Origin: Aureimonas sp. AU4
GTDB taxonomy: Bacteria > Pseudomonadota > Alphaproteobacteria > Rhizobiales > Rhizobiaceae
Length of the DNA: 64,000 nt
Reading direction: 5' to 3'
NCBI RefSeq assembly: GCF_001463765.1
Contig: NZ_BBWK01000041.1
Span: forward strand, 1-64,000
Shown: positions 1 to 8,806 of the stretch, one piece after another
How positions within the stretch are numbered: the stretch's first letter is position 1
Layout: each line of letters opens with the position of its first letter
Translations under genes and position numbers: made by a program
Notes under the pieces: model-generated
Databases searched by the model: none
Seen by the model: only the letters and a program-made list of their open reading frames with translations
What the model was told of the DNA's origin: nothing

Positions 1-1
1 G

Positions 2-685
2 CGCTGGCGCGCGGCCAAGGCGGCCGGGCTCGCCGACGTGCCGGTGGTGGTGCGCGAGATCGACGACCGCCAGTCGTTCGAGATCGCGATCATCGAGAAT
101 GTCCAGCGCGCCGATCTCGACGCGGTGGAGGAGGCGCTCGGCTACGATCAGCTGATCCGCGAGCACGGCTACACGCAAGGGGAGCTGGCCGAGGTTCTCG
201 GCAAGAGCCGCTCCCACGTCGCCAACACGCTGCGCCTCCTGAAGCTGCCCGACAGCGTCAAGGCGATGGTCTCGGACGGGCGCCTGTCGGCCAGCGCCGC
301 GCGCACCGCCGTCACGCAGGACGACCCCGAGAGCTTCGCCCGTCGCATCGTCGAGGAAGGCCACTCGGTGCGCGCCGCCGAGACGATCGCACGCGGGGAG
401 ACGCCGACGCCGCCCCCCGCCCGCGCGCGACGCGCCGCCGGCGGCAAGGCCCCTGCCCCGGCCTCGCCCGCCCCCTCGCCGGACCCGAAGCCCCAAGACG
501 TCCGCGCGCTGGAAAGCCTCCTGTCGGAAACGCTCGGCTACCCCGTCTCGATCGAACTCAAGGCCGAGGGCGGTCGCCTCCAGCTCGACTTCCGCTCCCT
601 GTCGCAACTCGACGACCTCTGCCGCCGCCTCCAGGCCGCCCCGCGCCGCGACGAGGAGACAGGACCACGAGTGCGCTCGCTGTAG
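2..685 (+). CDS. parB: Chromosome partitioning protein ParB (3' part, cut by the window edge)
   Basis: The reading frame is open from base 2, so the gene begins before the window. ParB binds parS, spreads as a CTP-dependent clamp and works with ParA to separate replication origins. Visible are the end of the N-terminal domain (GxRRWRAAK-like start, then VVREIDDRQ and the conserved IIENVQRADLDAVEEA), the helix-turn-helix (TQGELAEVLGKSRSHVANTLRLL) and a C-terminal dimerisation domain after a Pro/Ala-rich linker. Four parS palindromes lie downstream in this window, as expected for its targets. ParA, presumably upstream, is not visible. The stop is followed by a short inverted repeat. Confidence 0.96.
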   Translation, partial: RWRAAKAAGLADVPVVVREIDDRQSFEIAIIENVQRADLDAVEEALGYDQLIREHGYTQGELAEVLGKSRSHVANTLRLLKLPDSVKAMVSDGRLSASAARTAVTQDDPESFARRIVEEGHSVRAAETIARGETPTPPPARARRAAGGKAPAPASPAPSPDPKPQDVRALESLLSETLGYPVSIELKAEGGRLQLDFRSLSQLDDLCRRLQAAPRRDEETGPRVRSL

Positions 686-691
686 TAGATT

Positions 692-723
692 AGCCGGCTT
701 ACCGAGCACGATTGGTGCCGGCT
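692..723. terminator. Inverted repeat between convergent parB and hydrolase genes
   Basis: AGCCGGC at 692-698 is repeated in inverse at 717-723. It sits just after the parB stop and before the end of the convergent hydrolase gene. There is no T-run, so a role in termination is only a guess from position. Confidence 0.3.
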
Positions 724-758
724 GACCCTTGGCTCACGGTGCCTGCGCGAACACGCTG

Positions 759-1769
759 TCACCCGTGCCGCAACTCGCACGGTGACCACCGCTCGCCGAT
801 GAAACGCGCCGTTTCCTGCGCGAGTTCTAGATCTTCTGGCGTGCGGCCGCCGAAGCCGCCATGCGGCATGCCTTCGAACACGTGCAGTTCCGCCGCGACG
901 CCGACGCGCCGCAGCGCACGGTGCAATCGCACGGCATTGGATAGAAAAAGGTCCCGTGTGCCGGATTGTACGAAGGTTGGAGGGAGTCCCGTCAGATCGC
1001 CGAAAAGCGGTGAGAGTTCGGGACAGGACAGTTCGGCGCCGTTCGCATGAAGCCGATTGGCCGCCCGCAGCGAGTGCGGCAGCACGACGTCCACAAGCCG
1101 GTTGACCTCGAAACTGTCGCCGGACTCTGTCAGGTCGACTTCCGGTGACAGGAGAACCAGCCCCGCCGGCAGGGGCAGACCCGCGGTCTTGGCACGAAGC
1201 ATGATCGCCAAGGCCAGGTTTCCGCCTGCCGAACGCCCGAAGACGACGACCTTGCCCGGGTCGTGCCGTTCCATGACGTAACGGTAGGCCGTCAGGCCAT
1301 CGTCCAGCGCTGCTGGATGAGGGTGTTGCGGCGGCAGGCGGTAGTCCACGCCGTAGCAGCGAACGCCGTGGCGGTCGGCCTGAATCTGCGCGCTCTGGCG
1401 GCAGGCGTCTCCACCGCCGAATACGAAGGCGCCGCCGTGCAGATCGATCAAGGCGCAGTCCGGTCGGTCGGGATCCGCGGGAACGGCGACGTGCAATCTC
1501 GCATCGCCGACCGCACGGGTTTCGACAGCGGCCCGTGGCGTATCCGCGAGCCCTCGGACGGCTTGCGCATACTGGGCATCCACGGCTGCCTGCATGGCTG
1601 TCCAGGCGGCATGGTCGTCCGGCGACGGCATGACGTGAAGCGCGTTGTGCGGTGTCCCGTCCTCGCGTACGAGCCGTTCGAGAGCGGTTCGCGCTTCCGG
1701 GCTGATCGAAGTCGGGAACGGGATGATGCGGGCCGGCACGGCAACGCCGCCGACATGGCGCTCTGTCAC
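759..1769 (-). CDS. Alpha/beta hydrolase, hormone-sensitive-lipase-like esterase
   Basis: This 336-residue protein carries the HGG oxyanion-hole motif of the HSL/acetyl-esterase family (HGGAFVFGGG), the nucleophile elbow GRSAGG, and a C-terminal Asp and His (SGTRDLF, GMPHGGFGG) that complete a Ser-Asp-His triad. It probably hydrolyses short-chain esters; the substrate is unknown. The GTG start at 1769 is preceded by a good AGGAAGGA ribosome binding site. It lies between parB and holA, which are normally adjacent in related genomes. About a quarter of its first 90 codons end in A or T, including ACA, GTA and AGA, unlike its neighbours. Recent acquisition is therefore likely. Confidence 0.88.
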   Translation of the reverse strand: MTERHVGGVAVPARIIPFPTSISPEARTALERLVREDGTPHNALHVMPSPDDHAAWTAMQAAVDAQYAQAVRGLADTPRAAVETRAVGDARLHVAVPADPDRPDCALIDLHGGAFVFGGGDACRQSAQIQADRHGVRCYGVDYRLPPQHPHPAALDDGLTAYRYVMERHDPGKVVVFGRSAGGNLALAIMLRAKTAGLPLPAGLVLLSPEVDLTESGDSFEVNRLVDVVLPHSLRAANRLHANGAELSCPELSPLFGDLTGLPPTFVQSGTRDLFLSNAVRLHRALRRVGVAAELHVFEGMPHGGFGGRTPEDLELAQETARFIGERWSPCELRHG

Positions 1770-1851
1770 GGGCTCATCCTTCCTGTTACGCCGGCTGCTC
1801 CCGCCACCGAGCGCAACCGGAGCGGTTCCGTCTTTGGAGGCGGCTTCGGAG

Positions 1852-2892
1852 TTACCGCCGCGCGCGGCGCCGCCGGGCGGCTTCCACGCCGATCTCGGTG
1901 AGCGTGCGGCGCATGATCGTGTCGGCGAGCGCGCTCTCTTTCCGCGACAGGAGGATGTCGGCCTCGATGCGCCGCAGGGCGCGCGCGATCCCCTCCCCGT
2001 CCCAGGCACCGAGCGCGGCCTCGAAGGCGCCCTTGCGGCGGAAGTGGACGCGGCGACGCTCGACGACGGCGCCGGCCGGCGTCCCGCGCTCGACCTCGGC
2101 GCGCATCGCCTGCAGGCCCTGGAAGTGGCGCAGGAGCGCGCTCTGAAGCTGGAAGACGCTGGTGCCGCCCGCCGTCAGGCGCTCGATCAGGCCCGGCAGG
2201 AGGCGCACCTCGCCGCTGGCAGCCGCATCCACGGTCTCGTCCACCGTATCGGCCGACACGTCGCCGACGATCGCCTCGACGTCCTCCTCGCTCACCGTTC
2301 GGCGGCCGAGCGCGTAGAGCGCGAGCTTCCTCACCTCGCCACGCGAGGCGAGCCGGTTGGCCCCGAGGCGCGCGCGCAAGGTCTCGCGCGTCGATCGGTC
2401 GATCGTGAGACCCGCCTCGCCGAGTTCCTCGTCGATCATCTTGTCGAGCGAGCGGCTTTCGTCCTGGTAGCAGGGCAGCGCCATGGCGCCGCGTCCGCGC
2501 TCGGCGTTGAGGCGCAGGCCTGCGCTCTTCTTGAGATCGCCCGCCTCGATCACGACGGTCGCGCCCTCGGGCGGGTTGTCGGCGAGGTCCGCCACGGCAT
2601 CCGAAAGGTTGCGCCCGTTGCCCGCGCCCTTGACTCGGATGAGGCGACGGCCGCCGAACATGGAGACCGTGCGCGCCTCGTCGAACAGGCGCCCGATGTC
2701 GCGCTCGAGCTCGTCGGCTTGCAGCGTGACCGACGAGAAGGGATCGGACGGGTCGACGCCCGACAGCTGCGCCACCTTGTCGGCGCGCTCCGACACGAGG
2801 CCGGGATCGGGCCCGTAGAGCAGCACCACGGGAAACGAGGTGTCGGGCCGCGACAGGAAGGCTTCCACCTCGCCCGCCTTGCGCTGGGCCAT
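1852..2892 (-). CDS. holA: DNA polymerase III subunit delta
   Basis: Delta subunit of the clamp-loader complex, 346 residues, the usual length. The N-terminus (AFLSRPDTSFPVVLLYGPDP, then GLVSERADKVA) is the HolA-type AAA+ fold without a functional P-loop. The C-terminal collar part contains the LLRHFQGLQAMR helix region. In the cell it opens the beta sliding clamp. It is the third gene of a leuS-lptE-holA run on the minus strand; lptE ends 14 bases upstream, so co-transcription is likely. The same order is common in Rhizobiales near parB. Confidence 0.93.
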   Translation of the reverse strand: MAQRKAGEVEAFLSRPDTSFPVVLLYGPDPGLVSERADKVAQLSGVDPSDPFSSVTLQADELERDIGRLFDEARTVSMFGGRRLIRVKGAGNGRNLSDAVADLADNPPEGATVVIEAGDLKKSAGLRLNAERGRGAMALPCYQDESRSLDKMIDEELGEAGLTIDRSTRETLRARLGANRLASRGEVRKLALYALGRRTVSEEDVEAIVGDVSADTVDETVDAAASGEVRLLPGLIERLTAGGTSVFQLQSALLRHFQGLQAMRAEVERGTPAGAVVERRRVHFRRKGAFEAALGAWDGEGIARALRRIEADILLSRKESALADTIMRRTLTEIGVEAARRRRARR

Positions 2893-2905
2893 GGGGCGGT
2901 GCCCC

Positions 2906-3478
2906 TTACGGCTTCACGGTCGCCGGAAGCGCTCCGCCCGCCATGGCGTCGCGCTGCAGCGTGGGGCCGATCGCGAAGAGGATGCGCCGCGCCACCGTTT
3001 CGCCCGCCTGGTTCTGCGCGTCCACAACGGCGCGCGTCGCGGCGAAGACCTGGTTGGTGCGGTCGTAGGGGATCATCGCGAAGCGCGAGCCCTTGGTGAC
3101 CGACTTGTTGTCGGACAGGCGCACGAGGTCGAAGGCGACCGTCATGCGGTAGAGGCTGGCGGTGGGAACGCCCGTGCCGGTTTCCAGCGAGGAGACCTGG
3201 TCGCTCGCCGTCACGGTGTAGCGCAGTTCGTAGAGCGCGCCGCGCACGGGCTCGGCGCCGTTCAGCTCGAACAGCATGGCGTTGCGGAAGATCTGCGCGG
3301 TGCGCGTGTCGGCCGACTGGACGCCGATGCGGCCGCGCAGATCGGTCAGCACCGAGGAGCGCGCGCCGGTCGCCGGGTCGACGTCGGTCGTCCCGTAGAG
3401 CGGGCCGCTGGTGCAGGCCGCGAGCCCGAGAAGCACCGAGGCGAGGGCGGCGGTCCGAAGGAAGTTAGACGACGACAT
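2906..3478 (-). CDS. lptE: LPS-assembly lipoprotein LptE
   Basis: A 190-residue lipoprotein with a signal peptide ending in the lipobox LAAC (Cys about residue 22). In known systems LptE plugs the LptD barrel and helps place lipopolysaccharide in the outer membrane. The body ([19 protein letters not shown], later [10 protein letters not shown] and [15 protein letters not shown]) resembles alphaproteobacterial LptE. The start codon lies inside the 3' end of leuS (14-base overlap), so translation is probably coupled. Position between leuS and holA supports the call, since LptE is poorly conserved in sequence. Confidence 0.85.
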   Translation of the reverse strand: MSSSNFLRTAALASVLLGLAACTSGPLYGTTDVDPATGARSSVLTDLRGRIGVQSADTRTAQIFRNAMLFELNGAEPVRGALYELRYTVTASDQVSSLETGTGVPTASLYRMTVAFDLVRLSDNKSVTKGSRFAMIPYDRTNQVFAATRAVVDAQNQAGETVARRILFAIGPTLQRDAMAGGALPATVKP

Positions 3479-6077
3479 TCACAATCCTTCCGGGCACGAC
3501 CACCAGACGCTTGGGCTCCGCGCCGCCGAGCGCCTCGACCACGAAGGGCAGGAGCCGCGTCAGCCGCTCCACCTCGCCCTTGTCGGCCTCGGCGGGCACG
3601 GTGACGTCGCCCCGCTTCTTGCCGTTGATCTGGACCGGCAGCGTGATCTCGTTGTCCACCAGGAGAGCCGGATCCACGGTCGGCCATCGGGCCGCGGCGC
3701 ACAAGCCCTCCTCGCCGAGCTTTGCCCAGCATTCCTCCGCCAGATGCGGCATCATCGGCGCGCTGAGGCGCACCAGCATCGACAGGCCCTCGCGCGCCGC
3801 CGCCCGCAGCGAGGCGTCCCGCTCCAGCGCGTCCGGGCTGAGGGTTGCCTGGAGCGCGTTGACGAGCTCGTAGAGGCGCGCGACCGCCTTGTTGAAGGCG
3901 AGGCGCTCGATGTCGTCGGTGACGCCGCTCGCGGCCCGGTGCGCGGCGCGGCGCACGAGAAGGGCGGCCTCGGACGCATCGCCGGCGGCCGTTTCGCCGC
4001 CGAAACGATCCAGCGCTTCCGCCGTGTCGCCGACGAGGCGCCACAGACGCTGCACGAAGCGGTGCGCGCCCTCGACGCCGGCTTCGGTCCAGATCACGTC
4101 ACGGTCGGGCGGCGAGTCCGACAGCATGAACCAGCGTGCCGTGTCGGCGCCGAAGGAGGCGATGATGTCGTCGGGATCGACGACGTTCCGCTTCGACTTC
4201 GACATCTTCTCGATCGAGCCGATAGCCACGGGTGCGCCCGTGGACAGACGCGTCGCCTGGCGGCTCGCGCCTTCCCCCGTGATGCGCACGTCGGCGGGCG
4301 GCACCCATTCGGTGCCCTCGCGATAGGTCTCGTGCACCACCATGCCCTGCGTGAACAGGCCCCGGAAGGGCTCGGCAAGGTCGAGATGGCCGGTGTCGCG
4401 CATCGCGCGCGTGAAGAAGCGCGAATAGAGGAGATGGAGGATCGCGTGCTCGATGCCGCCGATATACTGGTCGACCGGCAGCCAGCGGTTGGCGGCCTGG
4501 GGGTCGGTCGGCTCGTCGGCATGGGGCGCGGTGAAGCGCGCGAAGTACCAGGACGAGTCCACGAACGTGTCCATCGTGTCGGTCTCGCGCCGGGCGGGAC
4601 CGCCGCATTGCGGGCAGGTGGCCTGACGCCAGGTCGGATGGCGGTCGAGCGGGTTGCCGGGCTTGTCGAAGTCGATGTCCTCGGGCAGGCGCACGGGAAG
4701 GTTCTCGCGCTTCTCCGGCACCACGCCGCATGCCTCGCAGTGGAGGACGGGGATCGGGCAGCCCCAGTAGCGCTGGCGCGATACGCCCCAGTCGCGCAGG
4801 CGGAACTGCGTCTCGCGCCGTCCCCAGCCCGCCGCCTCGAACTGGGACAGCGAGCGGTCCATCGCTTCCTGGACGGTGAGAACCTCGCCGCTCGGTCCCG
4901 CCCAGCGCACGTAGCGCACGCGCTCCGTCTTGGGCGGCGAGAAGACGTCCGTCGTCACGCCGGCACCGGTATCCTCGGGCACGAAGACATCGAGGACGGG
5001 CAGGCCGTACTTGCGGGCGAACTCGAAGTCGCGGCTGTCATGGGCCGGGCAGCCGATGATGGCGCCCGTGCCGTAGTCCATCAGCACGAAGTTGGCGATG
5101 AAGAGCGGCAGTTCCCAGGCGGGGTCGGCCGGGTGCAGCGCCTTGATGCCGGTGTCGAAACCCAGCTTCTCGGCGGTGTCGATCTCGGCCTGTGACGTGC
5201 CGAGGCGGTGGCACTCCTCGATGAAGGCGGCGACCTTCGGATCGCTCTCGGCCAGGCGCCTGGCCAGCGGATGGTCGGGCGAGATCGCCGCGAAGGTCGG
5301 GCCGTACATCGTGTCGGCGCGCGTGGTGAAGACGGGGAGGCTGGTGAAGCCCTCCGGCGCGCCCTTCAGGCCGAAGGCAAAGGACAGGCCGTCGGAGCGG
5401 CCGATCCAGTTGCGCTGCATGACGCGCACCTTCTCGGGCCAGCCGGGCAGGTCGTCCAGCGCGGCCAGGAGATCGTCGGCGTATTTCGTGATGCGGAAGA
5501 ACCACTGCGTCAGCTCGCGCTGCTCGACGAGCGCGCCCGAGCGCCAGCCGCGCCCGTCGATCACCTGCTCGTTGGCGAGCACGGTCATGTCGACAGGGTC
5601 CCAGTTCACCTTGGCCGAGCGGCGATAGGCGAGGCCCTTGTCCAGCATGTCCAGGAACAGCATCTGCTGGCGGTGGTAGTATTCCACGTCGCAGGTCGCG
5701 AACTCCCTCGACCAGTCGAGCGACAGGCCCATGCTTTTCAGCTGCGCGCGCATGGCCGCGATGTTCTCGTAGGTCCACTTGGCGGGGTGGACCTTGTTCT
5801 GCATGGCCGCGTTCTCGGCCGGCATGCCGAAGGCGTCCCAGCCCATCGGATGGAGGACGTTCATCCCGCGCGCGCGCTTGAAGCGCGCCACGACATCCCC
5901 CATCGCGTAGTTGCGCACGTGCCCCATGTGGATGCGGCCCGAGGGGTAGGGGAACATCTCGAGAACGTAGTAGGTCTCGCCCGGCGCGGCGGTGTCGGCC
6001 TCGAAGAGCTTGGCCTGGTTCCAGGCCTCCTGCCAGCGGGGTTCGGCGGCCTTGGGGTTGTAGCGCTCGACGGGCAT
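3465..6077 (-). CDS. leuS: Leucyl-tRNA synthetase
   Basis: Class I aminoacyl-tRNA synthetase that charges tRNA-Leu, 870 residues as expected. The HIGH signature appears as [15 protein letters not shown] near residue 45. The editing domain (CP1) fills the centre, including the [12 protein letters not shown] segment. The KMSKS loop is [17 protein letters not shown] near residue 620. The anticodon-binding domain and a C-terminal extension follow. It heads the leuS-lptE-holA operon. A promoter-like TTGACT-N17-TTGATG lies about 80-105 bases upstream. I saw no T-box or leader peptide. Confidence 0.98.
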   Translation of the reverse strand: MPVERYNPKAAEPRWQEAWNQAKLFEADTAAPGETYYVLEMFPYPSGRIHMGHVRNYAMGDVVARFKRARGMNVLHPMGWDAFGMPAENAAMQNKVHPAKWTYENIAAMRAQLKSMGLSLDWSREFATCDVEYYHRQQMLFLDMLDKGLAYRRSAKVNWDPVDMTVLANEQVIDGRGWRSGALVEQRELTQWFFRITKYADDLLAALDDLPGWPEKVRVMQRNWIGRSDGLSFAFGLKGAPEGFTSLPVFTTRADTMYGPTFAAISPDHPLARRLAESDPKVAAFIEECHRLGTSQAEIDTAEKLGFDTGIKALHPADPAWELPLFIANFVLMDYGTGAIIGCPAHDSRDFEFARKYGLPVLDVFVPEDTGAGVTTDVFSPPKTERVRYVRWAGPSGEVLTVQEAMDRSLSQFEAAGWGRRETQFRLRDWGVSRQRYWGCPIPVLHCEACGVVPEKRENLPVRLPEDIDFDKPGNPLDRHPTWRQATCPQCGGPARRETDTMDTFVDSSWYFARFTAPHADEPTDPQAANRWLPVDQYIGGIEHAILHLLYSRFFTRAMRDTGHLDLAEPFRGLFTQGMVVHETYREGTEWVPPADVRITGEGASRQATRLSTGAPVAIGSIEKMSKSKRNVVDPDDIIASFGADTARWFMLSDSPPDRDVIWTEAGVEGAHRFVQRLWRLVGDTAEALDRFGGETAAGDASEAALLVRRAAHRAASGVTDDIERLAFNKAVARLYELVNALQATLSPDALERDASLRAAAREGLSMLVRLSAPMMPHLAEECWAKLGEEGLCAAARWPTVDPALLVDNEITLPVQINGKKRGDVTVPAEADKGEVERLTRLLPFVVEALGGAEPKRLVVVPGRIVNVVV

Positions 6078-6154
6078 GGGCGGCGGACTTCGTGTTTACG
6101 AACGGGAAGGGCGGCCGCAGGGCATGCGCGGCGCAACCGGGAGGATCGATCCGG

Positions 6155-6183
6155 CATCAACCCCGTTCGGCGAAACAAGTCAA
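6155..6183 (-). promoter_or_regulatory. Putative sigma-70-type promoter of leuS-lptE-holA
   Basis: On the minus strand TTGACT (6183-6178) is followed by 17 bases and TTGATG (6160-6155). It lies in the only AT-richer patch between the exoD-like gene and leuS, about 80 bases before the leuS start. Pattern match only. Confidence 0.42.
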
Positions 6184-6198
6184 TTTCCGCGAGGCCCT

Positions 6199-6807
6199 TC
6201 AGGCCCCCGAGCCGGCGATCAGCCAGAGGCCGACGGCGCCTGCGAGCGTCGCGGCAAAGCCCAGCGCCATGAGGAGCCCGTCGCGCACCGTCATGGCGAG
6301 GCCGAAGACGATCACCACCGCCATCGGGATCGTGGAGGCGAAGGGCAGGAGCTCCAGAAACGGCACCAGCAGGCAGGCGAGGATCACGACCACCGCGGCC
6401 AGCTTCACGAAGGGCGCCGTGACAAGGGTTTCCAGCCGGCCGTGGAACCGGCGGTCGAGCCAGAGGGCGAGGGGGCGCAGCCTGGCCACGGCCTCCGCGA
6501 CGCGGCGCGCCGAAAGGGTGCGCTCCTTGATGAAGCGCGGCAGCCATAGCTGTTCGCGTCCCAGAAGTATCTGCACGGCGAACACGGCGATGATCAGGGC
6601 CAGCACCGTCGGCAGGCCGGGGATGCCGCCGATCGGAGAAATCTCGATCAGCGCCGGCAGAAGCAGGAAGGGCCCGAAGCCGCGTCCGCCGAAGCGGTCG
6701 GCGATCTCGCCGACGCGCACCGCGTCGGTTTCGCGCGCGGCGTCGGCCAGCTGGTCGAGGACGGCACCGACCCCCTCGGGCGTGCGGGAACGGCTGGTGT
6801 CGTTCAA
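6199..6807 (-). CDS. ExoD-family inner-membrane protein
   Basis: A 202-residue protein with an N-terminal cytoplasmic helix region and four to five hydrophobic segments (FLLLPALIEISPIGGIPGLP, TVLALIIAVFAVQILLG, LAAVVVILACLLVPFLELL, and two near the C-terminus). The PxxIxxSPIxGIPG core is typical of ExoD, named for exopolysaccharide synthesis in Sinorhizobium; the molecular function is unknown. The apparent start is TTG at 6807 with a GGGA-type site about 10 bases upstream. It ends just before the leuS promoter region and is probably its own unit. Confidence 0.85.
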   Translation of the reverse strand: MNDTSRSRTPEGVGAVLDQLADAARETDAVRVGEIADRFGGRGFGPFLLLPALIEISPIGGIPGLPTVLALIIAVFAVQILLGREQLWLPRFIKERTLSARRVAEAVARLRPLALWLDRRFHGRLETLVTAPFVKLAAVVVILACLLVPFLELLPFASTIPMAVVIVFGLAMTVRDGLLMALGFAATLAGAVGLWLIAGSGA

Positions 6808-6907
6808 GCGGCTCGGCTCCCGGCGCGGCGGACCAACGAACGGACCCGCGCGCCGGGATCCACGAGGATCCCCGTCCCGGGCCGCATGGCGCCGGGACGG
6901 GGAGGGA

Positions 6908-7780
6908 TCAGAGGATGCTCGAACCCGAGCTCGAAGACGAGCCCGTGGTCGTCTTCGCCGTGCCGAACAGGCTGTCGCCGTCGTTCTTGACGCGCAGGTT
7001 GTTCTGGACGTGGCTGACGCCCGAGATGCGTTCGGCCAGATCCTCGGCGCGGCGCTTCTGGTCGCGGTTGGCGACGTGGCCGCTCAAGGTGACCTCGCGG
7101 TCCTTGACGCTCACCTCGATGTCGGAGGCGTCGATGTAATGATCGTCGGTCAGGCGGTCGTTGACGTCGTCCTGGATGCGCGAGTCCGAGCGCGTGTAGT
7201 TCTTCGGGCCGCGACCGCCGTACTGGTGGTCGGCCTCGCGGCGTCGCTCGGCGTCGCGGTCGCCGAACCAGGACGAGATCTCGTCGCTCGCGCGGTCGAT
7301 GAAGGAGCGCTCGCCGGACTGCGAGTTGCCGTAGCCCGAGTTGGAGCCGTATCCGTAGCCGTCGTTGCGGCGGTCGTTGCCGTATCCGAACGCGTCGCGA
7401 TAGCGGTCGCCGCTCGTGCTGCCGCCGCTGTTGTAGCCGTAGCCCGGGCTGTTGGAGCCGTAGCCGCGGTCGTTGTAGCCGCGATCGGCGTTGTAGCCAC
7501 GGTCGAAGTCGCTGCCGCCGTAGGAGGAGCGGCCGTAGCCGCGCGTGGCGGACGACAGGTAGTCGCCCGAGGAGCCGCGGCCGTAGCCGGACTCGCCGCG
7601 CTCGGAATCGCGCGAGCCGTAGCGGCCCGTGTCGTCGCGGCCATAGGCGCCGGACTCGGAGCGGTAGCGGTCGTCGCCATAGGCGTCGCGGCGCGCGGTG
7701 CGCTCGTCGGTGCGGCCGAAGCGATCGTCGCGGTCTTCATTGTAGCGGCCGTAGCCGTTCGAGTTCCTGTAGTCGCTCAT
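6908..7780 (-). CDS. BON-domain protein with a long Gly/Tyr/Arg/Asp/Ser-rich N-terminal region
   Basis: 290 residues. Residues 1 to about 165 are low-complexity sequence built from RGYG, GYGS, DRGYN and YGYNSGG units. A short SWFGD(x)nERRREADHQYGGRGP segment follows. Residues about 205-275 form one BON domain (SRIQDDVNDRLTDDHYIDAS, then VTLSGHVANRDQKRRAEDLAE), and the tail is poly-Ser. BON domains bind lipids or envelope structures in OsmY-like proteins. The ATG at 7780 has an AGGGAGA site; no signal peptide is visible. The disordered half resembles phase-separating [G/S]Y[G/S] and RG proteins by composition only. It is divergent from yggS, and the intervening region holds a parS site. Confidence 0.82.
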   Translation of the reverse strand: MSDYRNSNGYGRYNEDRDDRFGRTDERTARRDAYGDDRYRSESGAYGRDDTGRYGSRDSERGESGYGRGSSGDYLSSATRGYGRSSYGGSDFDRGYNADRGYNDRGYGSNSPGYGYNSGGSTSGDRYRDAFGYGNDRRNDGYGYGSNSGYGNSQSGERSFIDRASDEISSWFGDRDAERRREADHQYGGRGPKNYTRSDSRIQDDVNDRLTDDHYIDASDIEVSVKDREVTLSGHVANRDQKRRAEDLAERISGVSHVQNNLRVKNDGDSLFGTAKTTTGSSSSSGSSIL

Positions 7781-7986
7781 CGGGTTCTCCCTGTGTCGCA
7801 TGCCGGGGCACCATGCTTCGCCGCCACCGGCCTGGTGCCAGCTAACGGGCGTCCGCCAAGGCCGTTCCCCGATTTCGCTCGCGCACGATAAAATGCCCGG
7901 CACCAGAGAGGGGCCGGCCGACGCGCGGCCGATCCGTCGCGGGGCCTCCCCAAACGGCGTCTCGCGCCCTAAGACCGGGGGCTTCG

Positions 7987-8002
7987 TGTTTCACGTGAAA
8001 TC
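7987..8002. promoter_or_regulatory. parS centromere-like site 1
   Basis: TGTTTCACGTGAAATC matches 14 of 16 positions of the widespread parS consensus TGTTTCACGTGAAACA, with the central TTTCACGTGAAA intact. It lies about 7.3 kb from parB and just upstream of yggS. Confidence 0.85.
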
Positions 8003-8012
8003 GGCAGGCCGC

Positions 8013-8696
8013 ATGACCACTTCCGACACCGCCGTCGAGCGCCTTCAGGACATCCGCGCGCGCATCCTCGCCGCCACGCGCGAGGCGGGCCGCCCGGCCG
8101 GATCGGTCGAGCTCGTCGCGGTGTCGAAGACCTTCGAGGCCGACGAGATCCGGCCCGTGCTGGAGGCCGGCCAGCGCCTCTTCGGCGAGAACCGCGTGCA
8201 GGAGGCGATGGGCAAGTGGCCGGCCTTGCGGGAAAGCTATCCCGGCATCGAGCTGCACCTCATCGGCCCGCTCCAGAGCAACAAGACCGCCGAGGCCGTC
8301 GCGCTGTTCGACGTGATCGAGACCGTGGACCGCGAGAAGATCGCAGCCGCCCTCGCCAAGGAGATGGCGCGGCAGAACCGGCGCCCGCGCCTCTACGTCC
8401 AGGTCGACATCGGCGAGGAGGCGCAGAAGGCCGGCATCGCGCCCACCGAGGCGGTGGATTTCGTGCGCCGCTGCCGCGAGGAGCACGGCCTCGCGATCGA
8501 GGGCCTCATGTGCATCCCGCCGGTGGACGAGGCGCCCGGTCCCTTCTTCGCGCTTCTCCAGAAGATCGCCGGCGAGGCGGGGGTGGAGAAGCTCTCCATG
8601 GGCATGTCGGGCGACTTCGAGCGCGCCATCCCCTTCGGCGCGACCAGCGTGCGCGTCGGCTCGGCGATCTTCGGCTCGCGCCCGCGCCCGGCCTGA
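8013..8696 (+). CDS. yggS: YggS/PLPBP-family pyridoxal phosphate homeostasis protein
   Basis: A 227-residue single-domain PLP carrier (COG0325) that keeps vitamin B6 and amino-acid pools balanced; it has no known catalytic activity. The PLP lysine lies in VELVAVSKTFEADEI. Other family motifs are FGENRVQEAMGKW, LHLIGPLQSNKTAEA, LYVQVDIGEEAQKAGI, LSMGMSGDFERAIPFGATSVRVGSAIFG. The ATG at 8013 gives the normal N-terminus; the frame stays open upstream but that part overlaps the parS site and is not family-like. Pyridoxal kinase pdxY lies elsewhere in this window. Confidence 0.94.
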   Translation: MTTSDTAVERLQDIRARILAATREAGRPAGSVELVAVSKTFEADEIRPVLEAGQRLFGENRVQEAMGKWPALRESYPGIELHLIGPLQSNKTAEAVALFDVIETVDREKIAAALAKEMARQNRRPRLYVQVDIGEEAQKAGIAPTEAVDFVRRCREEHGLAIEGLMCIPPVDEAPGPFFALLQKIAGEAGVEKLSMGMSGDFERAIPFGATSVRVGSAIFGSRPRPA

Positions 8697-8806
8697 GGCG
8701 TCCGCCCTTCGGCGCGCTCGCCCGTCGCCCGCTCGCCTTTCGGCGCGCCGGCTCGATATAGCGCCGGACCGCCTGCGGGCGGCACGCCGCAGCGGAGCCG
8801 AGCGCC

